Of a DNA stretch of 64,000 nt, positions 43,654-52,405 are shown one piece after another; positions within the stretch are counted from its first letter, which is position 1; every line of letters begins with the position of its first letter. The notes under the pieces were generated by a model that did no database searches, was not told the origin of the DNA, and saw only the letters and a program-made list of their open reading frames with translations. The stretch is taken from NCBI RefSeq assembly GCF_001281525.1, contig NZ_LGCI01000002.1:124001-188000 (forward strand). Reading direction: 5' to 3'. This DNA is from Lysinibacillus macroides. GTDB taxonomy: Bacteria > Bacillota > Bacilli > Bacillales_A > Planococcaceae. Position numbers and translations under genes: made by a program.

Positions 43654-45009
43654 CTATTGATGCTGTGCAAAAGCATTTGCCAGTGCTTCGACAATCGTAT
43701 TTTTCTCTTCAATTGTTAACGTAAGTGGTGGTGATAGTGTTAGTACATTATTAAAGCCCGCTGTCGTTGTACCGTTTTTACCAATAATGACACCTTGTTT
43801 TTTACAGGCTGCAATAATTGCATTTGTATAAGATAGATCAACAGGTTTTTTTGTCTGTTTATCTTCAACAAGCTCGATCCCTACTAATAAACCTTTACCA
43901 CGAATATTACCCACATGTGGATGATTCGCTAATCGCTCTGTTAACTCCTCGAATAAAATAGCGCCCATTTCCTCAGAGCGAGTAAATAATTGCTCACGTT
44001 CCATAATTTCAATATTTTTCAGGGCAACAGCACACGCAGCAGGAGAGCCTCCAAATGTATTGACATGGCGTAAAAACTCATAATCACCCGCTGCCATAAA
44101 TGCTTCATAAATTTCACGCTTCACGGCTGTTGCTGATAATGGCATATAGGCACTTGTTAAGCCCTTTGCCATTGTAATAATATCAGGCTGCACACCATAG
44201 TTTTGGAAACCAAATGCCTTACCTGTACGACCCAAACCACAAATTACTTCATCTACAATCATCAGTGCACCATGCTTATCACAAACCTCACGAATCCCTT
44301 TTAAATATTGATCATTTGGTACAAGCACGCCACCACCTGTAATAATTGGCTCCATAATCATTGCTGCAATCGTTTCAGATAGCTCCCATGTCATGGTACG
44401 ATCTACTTCTTGAACAGAAGGCAAATCAATTGGATTTTCCGCTTCCTCCGGAGAACGATACATATCAGGCGGTGTCACATGTAAGAAGCCAGATGCTAAT
44501 CCTTCATACTTGAATTTACGCTGTGCCTGCCCTGTTGCTGCAAGTGAGGCACTCGTATTACCATGATAAGCACGGTAGCGTGAAATGATTTTTGTGCGCT
44601 CATGCTGTCCAGTTTGTTTATGGTATTGACGCGCAATTTTAAAGGCTACCTCATTGGCCTCCGAGCCGCTATTTGAATAGAAAATAACATAGTCGCCACC
44701 AAGCAACTCACTAATTTTTTCACTCAATAAAATGGCTGAAGTATGACTATAGGAAAGCGGTGTATAGCAGTTTTGTACAAGCTGATTGTACGCTGCCTTT
44801 GCAATTTCCTCGCGGCCGTAGCCAACATTGACACACCATAAGCCTGCCATCGCATCTAAATAACGGTTGCCATCAATATCTGTTACCCAAACCCCTTCTG
44901 ATTTTTCGATAATCATTGTATTTTGGGGATTATATGGACTCATTGCATGCCAAACAAATTGTTCATCCTTTGTACGCCAATCGAAATCCGTTGCATTTTT
45001 CATATTCAT
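43654..45009 (-). CDS. Class III omega-amino-acid:pyruvate aminotransferase
   Basis: The 451-residue PLP enzyme of fold type I, class III, has [29 protein letters not shown] near the N-terminus, [54 protein letters not shown], and [16 protein letters not shown] with the PLP Lys. The WCVNVGYGR opening is typical of beta-alanine or taurine:pyruvate transaminases. Two ATGs (45009 and 45003) follow GGGAGG; either is possible. First gene of the operon with ald and mmsA, downstream of a PucR regulator gene. Confidence 0.85.
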   Translation of the reverse strand: MNMKNATDFDWRTKDEQFVWHAMSPYNPQNTMIIEKSEGVWVTDIDGNRYLDAMAGLWCVNVGYGREEIAKAAYNQLVQNCYTPLSYSHTSAILLSEKISELLGGDYVIFYSNSGSEANEVAFKIARQYHKQTGQHERTKIISRYRAYHGNTSASLAATGQAQRKFKYEGLASGFLHVTPPDMYRSPEEAENPIDLPSVQEVDRTMTWELSETIAAMIMEPIITGGGVLVPNDQYLKGIREVCDKHGALMIVDEVICGLGRTGKAFGFQNYGVQPDIITMAKGLTSAYMPLSATAVKREIYEAFMAAGDYEFLRHVNTFGGSPAACAVALKNIEIMEREQLFTRSEEMGAILFEELTERLANHPHVGNIRGKGLLVGIELVEDKQTKKPVDLSYTNAIIAACKKQGVIIGKNGTTTAGFNNVLTLSPPLTLTIEEKNTIVEALANAFAQHQ

Positions 45010-45121
45010 CGTACCTCCCTGTATGAGTTGGTACATTTAGTATGCATGAAAGTGGAAGGGCTTTCATTAGTCAAAGTGTAAGATCATTTAGATCAAACAT
45101 ATAACAAAATGGCAAGTCTAT

Positions 45122-45157
45122 AAAAAAGGCGTTTCAAATAACATTTGAAACACCCTT
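45122..45157 (-). terminator. Terminator after the first PucR-type gene
   Basis: GGxGTTTCAAAT pairs with ATTTGAAACxCC over a short loop, with TTTTTTA following on the minus strand. Confidence 0.8.
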
Positions 45158-45168
45158 TTCCTACTATA

Positions 45169-46707
45169 CTATTCATCAATAAGGCGCAACATAAGCTCTA
45201 TCGCTAAGCGCTGATCCCCCTTCATAAAATCTTTCCCAATCATCGATTCAATTTTCTCCAAACGATGGTATAGTGTTTGTCGTACAATAAATAATTCCTG
45301 CGCTGTTTCCTTTTTTAAACCATTCATTTCTAAATATTTCGTTAATGTGCGTACTAGTTGACCATTAAATTGCTGGTCATATTCAAATAAGGGGGACAAA
45401 TATTGTCTTGCAACATCTAAAAAGACCTTATCCTTCCGCAATTGTAAAAGCATATGCTGTAATGGCAGGTCATCAAAAAAATAAGAGAGGCTTTTATTAT
45501 GCTTACGAATAAAAATCGTGTTTTTAGCCGTTTCATAGCTTCTAAATACATCTTGTAAACTGTTGACATAATGACCAAAGCCTAAAATATTTGGCATATC
45601 CTCTTGACTTTTCTCATTCATTTCCCGTACTACCGCTTCAAGCCTTTGCTTATAATCATTTTTTCCCCACATATCCGCTATTATAAAAATTAACTCTCGA
45701 TTTTCTTCAACTGTACAAGAAAAAAATCCATATTTCTCTAAAATATTATGTATAAACAATTTATGGTACGTTAGATTTTGATTTTTATTGAACCTTGTAA
45801 TACGCTGTATCATCACAATCCATGAACACTTGATGGTTTTTGGCGCATAGTCCTCCAAAAATAATTGGATATCCTGCACTGTTAGCTCATTATGCAGCCA
45901 TTGTGTCAAAATCAGTCGATTTTCATTGCCTTGTTTTTCATCAATATATAAATCTCTTAATAAATAATTCGCCAAAGCTACACTTGTACGATCTAAAATT
46001 AACGTATCTAGCTCCGTTAAAATACGATTGACAGAATAGATATAAATGGTGCCATATTTTTGCTGTAATAAATAAATATCCTTTGATAGAAAATGCTCTG
46101 TGTCATTAGGAGCTGTCTGCCTTAAATGATGAAATAGTGCTTGTTGTGTATTAGGAATATATAGAATGTCTTCTCCCTTTAATTCAAAAGCAATCGATAC
46201 GTTTAAATACTTATGCATCCTCATTAGTAATTGCTCATAATTTGTCGCATATAATGCCAGCTTATGTAAATCCTGCGCATAGGACTCTAAATGCTGAAGT
46301 AGCTCATATTGCTGATTAATCAGTAGCTTATGGAGATCTTGTGTAATTTCCACGAACGGTACAACATTTGTAAAAGTAACAATAGGAAAGGCTAACGCAT
46401 TCGCACACTGTATAACGCTATCTGGAATACGCTCAATATGCTTCCCTAATTCCACACAAAGACCTGCTGCCTCCAATTGAGAAAGTTTTTTTATAAAATC
46501 AATAAAAACCTCTTCACCTCGTGCAATCGGAATACCTGTCGTTAAAATTAACTCTCCTCCCTTTACAAATGGTTCAATATCTAAAGATTCTAATATATGC
46601 ACCCATTTTACATAACGTTGAAGGCTCCCATGCCCTGCGACGACCTTCGCCTGTTCAAAATGCTTTCTCGTCATTACTGATTCAATTGTTAATAAAAATT
46701 CAGTCAT
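45169..46707 (-). CDS. PucR-family transcriptional regulator (omega-amino-acid operon)
   Basis: The 512-residue protein has the PucR N-terminal ligand domain (about residues 5-125, WVHILESLDIEPFVKGGELILTTG), a divergent GGDEF-like middle and the C-terminal HTH_30 (LVRTLTKYLEMNGLKKETAQELFIVRQTLYHRLEKIE, about 460-500). Such regulators usually activate nearby catabolic operons in response to a nitrogen source. It sits directly upstream of the aminotransferase-ald-mmsA operon on the same strand. The ribosome site AAAGGA is about 14 bases before the ATG, a weak arrangement that suggests low expression. The closest relative here is the second PucR-type gene at 62088. Confidence 0.85.
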   Translation of the reverse strand: MTEFLLTIESVMTRKHFEQAKVVAGHGSLQRYVKWVHILESLDIEPFVKGGELILTTGIPIARGEEVFIDFIKKLSQLEAAGLCVELGKHIERIPDSVIQCANALAFPIVTFTNVVPFVEITQDLHKLLINQQYELLQHLESYAQDLHKLALYATNYEQLLMRMHKYLNVSIAFELKGEDILYIPNTQQALFHHLRQTAPNDTEHFLSKDIYLLQQKYGTIYIYSVNRILTELDTLILDRTSVALANYLLRDLYIDEKQGNENRLILTQWLHNELTVQDIQLFLEDYAPKTIKCSWIVMIQRITRFNKNQNLTYHKLFIHNILEKYGFFSCTVEENRELIFIIADMWGKNDYKQRLEAVVREMNEKSQEDMPNILGFGHYVNSLQDVFRSYETAKNTIFIRKHNKSLSYFFDDLPLQHMLLQLRKDKVFLDVARQYLSPLFEYDQQFNGQLVRTLTKYLEMNGLKKETAQELFIVRQTLYHRLEKIESMIGKDFMKGDQRLAIELMLRLIDE

Positions 46708-46751
46708 AGGATTGTTAGTATTCCTTTCTATCGTCTATTTTCAAATGAAGA

Positions 46752-46783
46752 AAGGCTATCTGCTACCTTAGCTAAATAGCCTT
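46752..46783 (-). terminator. Probable terminator after mtnU
   Basis: AAGGCTAT pairs with ATAGCCTT; on the minus strand CTTTCTT follows. The T run is short. Confidence 0.55.
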
Positions 46784-46790
46784 CCATCAA

Positions 46791-47582
46791 TTATTTTTGA
46801 AGAATACCATCATAGAGTGTTGGTCTACGGTCATCATATACTGGAATTCTGCCACGTACCTCATCAACAATGGAAAAGTCTACATCAATGACAGCTATTT
46901 CCTCATCCTCTGCGCCTGTCCATAGCACCTCGCCCCATGGCTGAATAATCATTGATTGTCCATTAAAGTTTTCTACCTTTTTCGAAATACGATTCACTGC
47001 AATAACAAAGCATTGATTTTCAATGGCACGTGCTTGCAGCAATGTTTTCCAATGGTCAATTCGAGGCGTTGGCCATTGTGCAGGCACAAATAACACCTTT
47101 GCCCCCTGCAATGCATGTGCACGTAGCCATTCAGGGAAACGGATATCGTAGCAAATCACACCAGCAGCCTCAAGATCGTCAAGGGCAAAGCGATTCATCT
47201 CATCTCCCGCTTCTAAATAAAGATGCTCATCCATTAAACGGAAAAGATGTGCCTTGCTATATTCACCAACTAGTTCACCATTTTTATTAAATGTATACAT
47301 CGTATTATAAAATTTATCGCCTTTTTGTGTGGATACTGAGCCACCAACAATATGTACGCCAAGCTCCTTCGATAAATTTGTCAAAAATGTCTTTGTCCGC
47401 TCTCCATTCACATCCGCTAACTCAGGTAGCTTCTCCAATGCATAGCCTGTATTCCACATTTCTGGCAGTACAACAATCTCTGCTCCCTGCTGCACGACTT
47501 CACGAATTTTTTCCTCAGCGCGCGCAAAATTCTCCTCTACTTTGCCAAAGCCAACATTTAATTGAATACAACCAATTTTCAT
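46791..47582 (-). CDS. mtnU: Carbon-nitrogen hydrolase, omega-amidase MtnU-like
   Basis: The 263-residue nitrilase-superfamily enzyme probably hydrolyses 2-oxo-acid omega-amides such as 2-oxoglutaramate, removing the product of glutamine-dependent transamination. The Glu-Lys-Cys triad is visible: VVLPEMWNTGYAL, EYSKAHLFRL and GVICYDIRFPEWLRA. Bacillus mtnU (ykrU) lies next to mtnE, and the same divergent pairing occurs here. GGAGG is seven bases before the ATG at 47582, while the ATG at 47588 lies only one base after the ribosome site. Confidence 0.85.
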   Translation of the reverse strand: MKIGCIQLNVGFGKVEENFARAEEKIREVVQQGAEIVVLPEMWNTGYALEKLPELADVNGERTKTFLTNLSKELGVHIVGGSVSTQKGDKFYNTMYTFNKNGELVGEYSKAHLFRLMDEHLYLEAGDEMNRFALDDLEAAGVICYDIRFPEWLRAHALQGAKVLFVPAQWPTPRIDHWKTLLQARAIENQCFVIAVNRISKKVENFNGQSMIIQPWGEVLWTGAEDEEIAVIDVDFSIVDEVRGRIPVYDDRRPTLYDGILQK

Positions 47583-47767
47583 GTCCATTCCTCCTCTAAA
47601 TAGCTAACTAAATTTTCATAGTTTTCATTATACTATATGTACTTATCTTCCAAGTAACCTATCTATAACTAATCATAATAAAGACTAGACAATTCACTAA
47701 AAAAATAATAGTATTGGCAACATATTCTTTAACAATAATTATTATATTCTGAAAAAGGTGAACCTAT

Positions 47768-48931
47768 ATGGAATTTTCTAAAAAGCTTCAACAACTACCT
47801 ACGCAATTTTTTGCGGCACTTGCACAAAAAGTAAATACTGCGCTTGAACAAGGACGCGATGTTATTAATCTTGGACAAGGGAATCCTGACCAACCAACGC
47901 CTCCTCATATTATTCAAGCATTACAGGAGGCGGCTGAAAATCCTCAACACCATAAATATTCGCCATTTCGCGGTATTGCTGAATTACGCCAAGCTGCGGC
48001 TGATTTTTATCAGCGTGAATATCAGGTGGATATTGACCCAGACACTGAAGTAGCCATCCTCGGTGGCACAAAAATCGGACTTGTGGAGCTTCCTTTAGCA
48101 GTATTAAATCCCGGTGATACCATGCTTTTACCAGACCCAGGTTATCCAGATTACTTATCTGGCGCGGTATTAGCTGATGTAAATTTTGAAGTGATGCCAC
48201 TTTTTGCCGAAAATAATTTCTTGCCAGATTATCATGCCCTATCTGAGGAGGTAAAGGAAAAGGCAAAATTACTTTACCTAAATTACCCAAACAATCCTAC
48301 AGGCGGTACGGCAACGCTTGAATTTTTTGAGGAAACGGTACGCTTTGCCAAAGAGCATAATATCATCGTGTCACATGATTTTGCTTATGGTGCGATTGGC
48401 TTCGATGGCAACAAGCCTGTTAGCTTCTTACAGACAGAAGGCGCAAAAGATGTCGGCATCGAAATGTATACATTATCCAAAACTTATAATATGGCAGGCT
48501 GGCGGATAGGCTTTGCAGTCGGTAATGCTGATATAATCGCTGCCATTAATCTTATTCAAGACCATCTATTTTGTAGCCAATTCCCAGCTGTCCAGCAGGC
48601 TGCTGCGGTAGCACTGACGGCCTCTCAAGCATGTGCGGATGAACTAAGAGCTACTTATGAGCGTCGTCGAAATGTGCTGATTGAAGAAGCTCATCGCATT
48701 GGCTGGCAGGTAACCGCACCAAAAGGCTCTTTCTTTGCATGGCTGCCTGTACCAGTAGGCTATACAAGTGAGCAATTTGCTGATTTATTACTGGACAAGG
48801 CAGATATTGCAGTTGCAGCAGGCAATGGCTTTGGCCAATACGGCGAAGGCTATGTGCGCGTTGGCTTACTCGTTAGTGAGGAACGCTTACGTGAAGCTAT
48901 GGCTAGAATTGAACAACTGCAATTATTTTAG
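47768..48931 (+). CDS. mtnE: Methionine-salvage aminotransferase MtnE-like
   Basis: The 387-residue class I aminotransferase has INLGQGNPDQPTPPHIIQALQ, YSPFRGIAELRQAAADFY, LPDPGYPDYLSGA, LNYPNNPTGGTA, MYTLSKTYNMAGWRIGFAVG with the PLP Lys, and VRVGLLVSEERL. In Bacillus MtnE (YkrV) it aminates 4-methylthio-2-oxobutyrate to methionine using glutamine, pairing with omega-amidase MtnU, whose gene is divergent here. AAAGGTG lies about seven bases before the ATG. No SAM riboswitch was seen in the mtnU-mtnE gap; the nearest S-box is upstream of metQ. Confidence 0.85.
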   Translation: MEFSKKLQQLPTQFFAALAQKVNTALEQGRDVINLGQGNPDQPTPPHIIQALQEAAENPQHHKYSPFRGIAELRQAAADFYQREYQVDIDPDTEVAILGGTKIGLVELPLAVLNPGDTMLLPDPGYPDYLSGAVLADVNFEVMPLFAENNFLPDYHALSEEVKEKAKLLYLNYPNNPTGGTATLEFFEETVRFAKEHNIIVSHDFAYGAIGFDGNKPVSFLQTEGAKDVGIEMYTLSKTYNMAGWRIGFAVGNADIIAAINLIQDHLFCSQFPAVQQAAAVALTASQACADELRATYERRRNVLIEEAHRIGWQVTAPKGSFFAWLPVPVGYTSEQFADLLLDKADIAVAAGNGFGQYGEGYVRVGLLVSEERLREAMARIEQLQLF

Positions 48932-48943
48932 TTCCTCCTAAAG

Positions 48944-48973
48944 TGTCCTGTTGCTTTCACTAGCTACAGGGCA
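48944..48973. terminator. Bidirectional hairpin between mtnE and the PPC-domain gene
   Basis: TGxCCTGTxGCT pairs with AGCxACAGGxCA around a short loop; flanking T content is moderate on both strands. Confidence 0.55.
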
Positions 48974-48974
48974 T

Positions 48975-49478
48975 TTATTTGTCAATTTTTCGGGGCTGCA
49001 TTAGCCCTTGCTCTAATGGATAAAATTGAACATGCCCTGTTTCCTCGTCAAATTTTCGAATATGCTGAATGCCTTGTACCTCTGCTAGCACTATATCAGC
49101 CGTAATCACGATATTTCCACCTTTCATAAAATGACCACCTGATACATTGCCCCATTGATCGCTCATTGAACCATGAAAATGTGTTTCATATGCCCCATCA
49201 CGTTTACAAATGACACCTGTACCTTGAATAAATTCAAGCGGCCCTTCTTTTTCAATAACATCACTAAAGCGCACTTTAATGCTGGAGGTTTCATCAGGCA
49301 CTAAATAGACAAAGCTACTTTTTTGAAAGCTTCCAATACAGCTAACAATTGTTGCTGCTTCGATATTATTCTCAGCACAAAGCGCCTCAATTCCCTCAAT
49401 GATATCTGTTCCCCTTAAAAGACGGGCACTGATAACTTTTCCAAATGAACCCGTTCCATATTGAATGCGTACTGACAT
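48975..49478 (-). CDS. PPC/DUF296-domain protein
   Basis: The 167-residue protein consists of one PPC (DUF296) domain: LLRGTDIIEGIEALCAENNIEAATIVSCIGSFQ, GPLEFIQGTGVICKRDGAYETHFHGSMSD, and GGHFMKGGNIVITADIVLAEV. The three His residues in THFH and GGHF form the usual metal or ligand site. Such domains occur in plant AT-hook proteins and in bacterial proteins of unknown role, some with DNA-binding behaviour. GAGGGAG lies six bases before the ATG. It is divergent from the S-box metQ operon. Confidence 0.75.
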   Translation of the reverse strand: MSVRIQYGTGSFGKVISARLLRGTDIIEGIEALCAENNIEAATIVSCIGSFQKSSFVYLVPDETSSIKVRFSDVIEKEGPLEFIQGTGVICKRDGAYETHFHGSMSDQWGNVSGGHFMKGGNIVITADIVLAEVQGIQHIRKFDEETGHVQFYPLEQGLMQPRKIDK

Positions 49479-49527
49479 GGCTCTCCCTCTTTCTTTTGCA
49501 TAAGGTTAAAAATATTTAAAATATTTA

Positions 49528-49556
49528 TTGACTTACTATACCCTATAATTTATATT
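49528..49556 (+). promoter_or_regulatory. Sigma-A promoter of the S-box operon
   Basis: TTGACT, exactly 17 bases, TATATT, located about 35 bases before the first aptamer helix. Confidence 0.6.
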
Positions 49557-49589
49557 AGTTCTATCGGAATTATAAAAATATTATAAATC

Positions 49590-49737
49590 TCTTATCAAGA
49601 GTAGCTGAGGGACTGGCCCAATGAAGCTCGGCAACCTCCTTTTCGGAAGGTGCTAAATCCTGCAAACAGATGATGTTTGATAGATAAGAGAGGACATTTT
49701 TCATGAGCCTCTCTTAATTTGTAAGAGAGTTTTTTTA
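49590..49737 (+). promoter_or_regulatory. SAM-I (S-box) riboswitch with terminator, upstream of metQ
   Basis: The conserved S-box string is present: TCTTATCAAGAG, GCTGAGGGACTGGCCC, TGAAGCxCGGCAACC, GGTGCTAAATCCTGCA and GATAAGAG closing P1. An expression platform follows: CTCTCTTA-ATTTG-TAAGAGAG then seven T is the terminator (49709-49737). The P1 3' side TAAGAGAGG can instead pair with CCTCTCTTA as antiterminator. High SAM should therefore stop transcription of the operon. Confidence 0.95.
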
Positions 49738-49777
49738 TTTTCCAAAGCCGATAAAACATTTTTGGAGGTAGTTTTTC

Positions 49778-50602
49778 ATGAAAAATAAATTTTTACTAGG
49801 TTTAGCAAGTCTTACACTAGCAGCAGCATTAGCAGGCTGTGGTTCAAAAGAGGAAAGTAAGGAACAGGGCAAGGCAATTGATGAAAATAAAATTGTTGTA
49901 GGTGTTACTTCTGGTCCACATGAGCAAATTGCAGAGGTAGCTGCTAAGGTAGCGAAGGAAAATGGGCTAGAGGTTGAACTTAAATCATTTTCTGATTATG
50001 TTTTACCAAATACAGCCCTAGCTGAAGGTGACCTTGATGCAAACAGCTATCAGCATGAGCCTTTCCTTGATACATTTAATAAAGATCATGATACAGATTT
50101 AGTACCAGTTGGTAAAACGATTTTAAATCCAATGGGTGTTTATTCTGAAAAATATCAATCATTTGATGAAATTCCAGATGGAGCTACATTTGGCCTACCA
50201 AATGATCCAACAAATGGTGCGCGTGCCCTTTTTGTACTGCAAGAAGCAGGTTATATTAAATTAAAAGATGGCGCAGACTTAACAGCCTCTATTCGTGATG
50301 TAGAGGAAAATACAAAGAATTTAAAATTTATCGAATTAGAGGCAGCACAAATTCCTAAGCAGCTTAGTGAAGTAGATGTAGCAGCGATTAATACAAACTT
50401 CGCACTAGAAGCCGGCATTAATCCTAAAGAAGACTCTATTCTATTAGAATCTACTGACTCACCATACGTGAATTACATTGTAGTACGTGCCGAAAATGAA
50501 AATGACCCAACAATTAAAAAGTTTGTTGAGGCTTATCAATCTGATGAAGTACGTGCATTTATTGAAGAAGAATTCCAAGGTTCTGTAATCCCAAGCTGGT
50601 AA
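49778..50602 (+). CDS. metQ: Methionine ABC transporter substrate-binding lipoprotein MetQ
   Basis: The 274-residue lipoprotein (lipobox LAGC, Cys at residue 21) belongs to the NlpA/MetQ family: VVGVTSGPHEQIAEVAAKVAKENG, SYQHEPFLDTFNKDH, LNPMGVYSEKYQSFDEIPDGATFGLPNDPTNGARAL and PYVNYIVVRAEN. It captures methionine at the membrane for MetN-MetI. GGAGG lies about 10 bases before the ATG. First gene after the S-box leader, an order (Q-N-I) different from the Bacillus subtilis N-P-Q order. Confidence 0.93.
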   Translation: MKNKFLLGLASLTLAAALAGCGSKEESKEQGKAIDENKIVVGVTSGPHEQIAEVAAKVAKENGLEVELKSFSDYVLPNTALAEGDLDANSYQHEPFLDTFNKDHDTDLVPVGKTILNPMGVYSEKYQSFDEIPDGATFGLPNDPTNGARALFVLQEAGYIKLKDGADLTASIRDVEENTKNLKFIELEAAQIPKQLSEVDVAAINTNFALEAGINPKEDSILLESTDSPYVNYIVVRAENENDPTIKKFVEAYQSDEVRAFIEEEFQGSVIPSW

Positions 50603-50628
50603 TTTATTCAGGATGCTTCTATAAATCT

Positions 50629-50678
50629 AAGAATCTGCTGAGACTTCTCATTTGAAGACGGGCAGATTCTTACTTTTT
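50629..50678 (+). other. Intercistronic hairpin between metQ and metN (partial terminator)
   Basis: AAGAATCTGC pairs with GCAGATTCTT, with an inner CTTC/GAAG, followed by AC and five T. It may lower expression of the downstream genes relative to metQ. No convincing promoter follows before metN. Confidence 0.6.
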
Positions 50679-50705
50679 AGAAGTTGACAAAGGAGCAATC
50701 ATCAT

Positions 50706-51731
50706 ATGATTCAATTACAAAATATTTCAAAAGAATATAAATCAAAAAAAGGTGTTGTGAAAGCCGTTGATGGCATCAATCTTTCTGTAAAAAGGGGACA
50801 AATTCATGGTGTTATTGGCTATAGTGGTGCTGGTAAAAGTACACTTATTCGCTGTGTCAATTTACTAGAGCGCCCTACGGCAGGAAGAGTGCTAATTGAC
50901 AATGTAGATATCACTACCCTTCCCCTTCATGAATTACGACAAACTCGCCAAAAAATCGGGATGATTTTTCAGCATTTTAATCTATTAAAAACAGCAACTG
51001 TTTATAATAATATTGCCGTTCCCTTAAAGCTGCTTGGCTATAATGATGCGGAAGTTAAAAGTCGTGTCGCGAAATATGCGGAAATCGTTGGTTTAACAGA
51101 GAAATTAGATAGTTACCCTAATCAGCTTTCAGGTGGTCAAAAGCAGCGTGTAGCGATTGCACGTGCCTTAGCGCAGGAGCCAGAAATTTTATTAAGCGAT
51201 GAAGCGACAAGTGCGCTTGATCCTGAAACAACAGAGGCAATACTTGCGCTCTTATTAAAAATAAATCGAGAATTAGGTATTACTATTTTACTCATTACCC
51301 ATGAAATGAATGTGATTCAAAAAATTTGTGATGAGGTTTCTGTCTTAGAATCAGGCAAGGTTGTGGAATTTGGTACAGCTATTGAGCTTTTTGCAAAGCC
51401 TCAGCATCCAACCACAAGAAAATTTTTAAACACTATTTCACAGCGTAACTTATCGCCTTCTCTTATTGAACAATTGAATGTTTCTGGGAGCGTGATTCGT
51501 TTAACATTCCTTGGTGAGAGTACGGGGAAGCCTTTATTAGCCGAAGTTAGCAAAATCTATGATGTGCAGCCAAATATTTTAACAGCCAATATTATTGAAT
51601 TAAAAAATGGTATTGTTGGTAATATCGTGGTGCATTTACACGGAGAGTCCCAGCTTGTGCAAAAAGCGCTAACATATTTTACGGAAAATGGCGTTGCTGT
51701 CGAAGAATTAGGAGGTGCGTCTAATGAATAA
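50706..51731 (+). CDS. metN: Methionine ABC transporter ATP-binding protein MetN
   Basis: The 341-residue ATPase has Walker A GYSGAGKSTLIRCVNLLERPT, signature LSGGQKQRVAIARALAQ, Walker B ILLSDEATSALDP and the His switch ITHEM. A C-terminal NIL-type domain (about residues 265-341) binds methionine and causes trans-inhibition in the family. AAAGGAG lies ten bases before the ATG. The last eight bases overlap metI. Second gene of the S-box operon. Confidence 0.95.
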   Translation: MIQLQNISKEYKSKKGVVKAVDGINLSVKRGQIHGVIGYSGAGKSTLIRCVNLLERPTAGRVLIDNVDITTLPLHELRQTRQKIGMIFQHFNLLKTATVYNNIAVPLKLLGYNDAEVKSRVAKYAEIVGLTEKLDSYPNQLSGGQKQRVAIARALAQEPEILLSDEATSALDPETTEAILALLLKINRELGITILLITHEMNVIQKICDEVSVLESGKVVEFGTAIELFAKPQHPTTRKFLNTISQRNLSPSLIEQLNVSGSVIRLTFLGESTGKPLLAEVSKIYDVQPNILTANIIELKNGIVGNIVVHLHGESQLVQKALTYFTENGVAVEELGGASNE

Positions 51732-52395
51732 TATTCAAAGCTTTTTTACGGATTGGTCAGATGTCATTATAAAAGCTATTATCGAAACATTCCAAATGGT
51801 TGGAATTTCCTTGTTCTTTTCTATTTTAATTGGTATTCCACTAGGGCTTTTAATTGTTTTAACACGACCTGGACAATCCTTTGAAAATAAATTTCTCTAT
51901 CAATTTTTCAACCTATTAATTAACATTGTACGTTCTGTACCTTTTATTATCTTGTTATTCTTTATCCTACCTTTTACAAAGCTAATCGTTGGTACAACAA
52001 TTGGTGTCAAAGGCGTTATTGTACCTCTCGTTGTTTATACAGCCCCTTATATTGCACGCCTTATGGAGTCAGCATTATTAGAAGTTGATCCAGGAGTTGT
52101 AGAGGCTTATACCGCAATGGGCATTAAACGCCGGCAAATCATTTGGCATGTGCTATTACGCGAAGCACGTCCATCTATTATTTTAGGCTTAACAATCGCC
52201 ACAATTGGACTAATTGGTGCAACAGCGATGGCTGGTATGGTCGGCGCTGGCGGCTTGGGTGACCTTGCCTATCGTTACGGACATCTACGTTATGAGGTTG
52301 ATGTCATGTATGCAACCGTATTTATTTTAATTATCCTTGTGCAAAGCATTCAATCCATTGGCAACCGCTTTGCTGCAAAATTAAAGAAAGACTAG
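51724..52395 (+). CDS. metI: Methionine ABC transporter permease MetI
   Basis: The 223-residue permease has five predicted helices and family signatures LFFSILIGIPLGLLIVLTRPG, NIVRSVPFIILLFFILPFTK and VEAYTAMGIKRRQIIWHVLLREARPSIILG (the EAA coupling helix). GGAGG is eight bases before the ATG at 51724, overlapping metN; the GTG at 51715 is too close to that site. Downstream genes follow with gaps of 10 and 14 bases and an overlap, so the operon continues past the transporter. Confidence 0.93.
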   Translation: MNNIQSFFTDWSDVIIKAIIETFQMVGISLFFSILIGIPLGLLIVLTRPGQSFENKFLYQFFNLLINIVRSVPFIILLFFILPFTKLIVGTTIGVKGVIVPLVVYTAPYIARLMESALLEVDPGVVEAYTAMGIKRRQIIWHVLLREARPSIILGLTIATIGLIGATAMAGMVGAGGLGDLAYRYGHLRYEVDVMYATVFILIILVQSIQSIGNRFAAKLKKD

Positions 52396-52405
52396 GAGGA
52401 CCATC

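Noticed and set aside
47583..47767. S-box expected in the mtnU-mtnE intergenic region
   Set aside because: None of the conserved SAM-I strings is present; the region is short and AT-rich.
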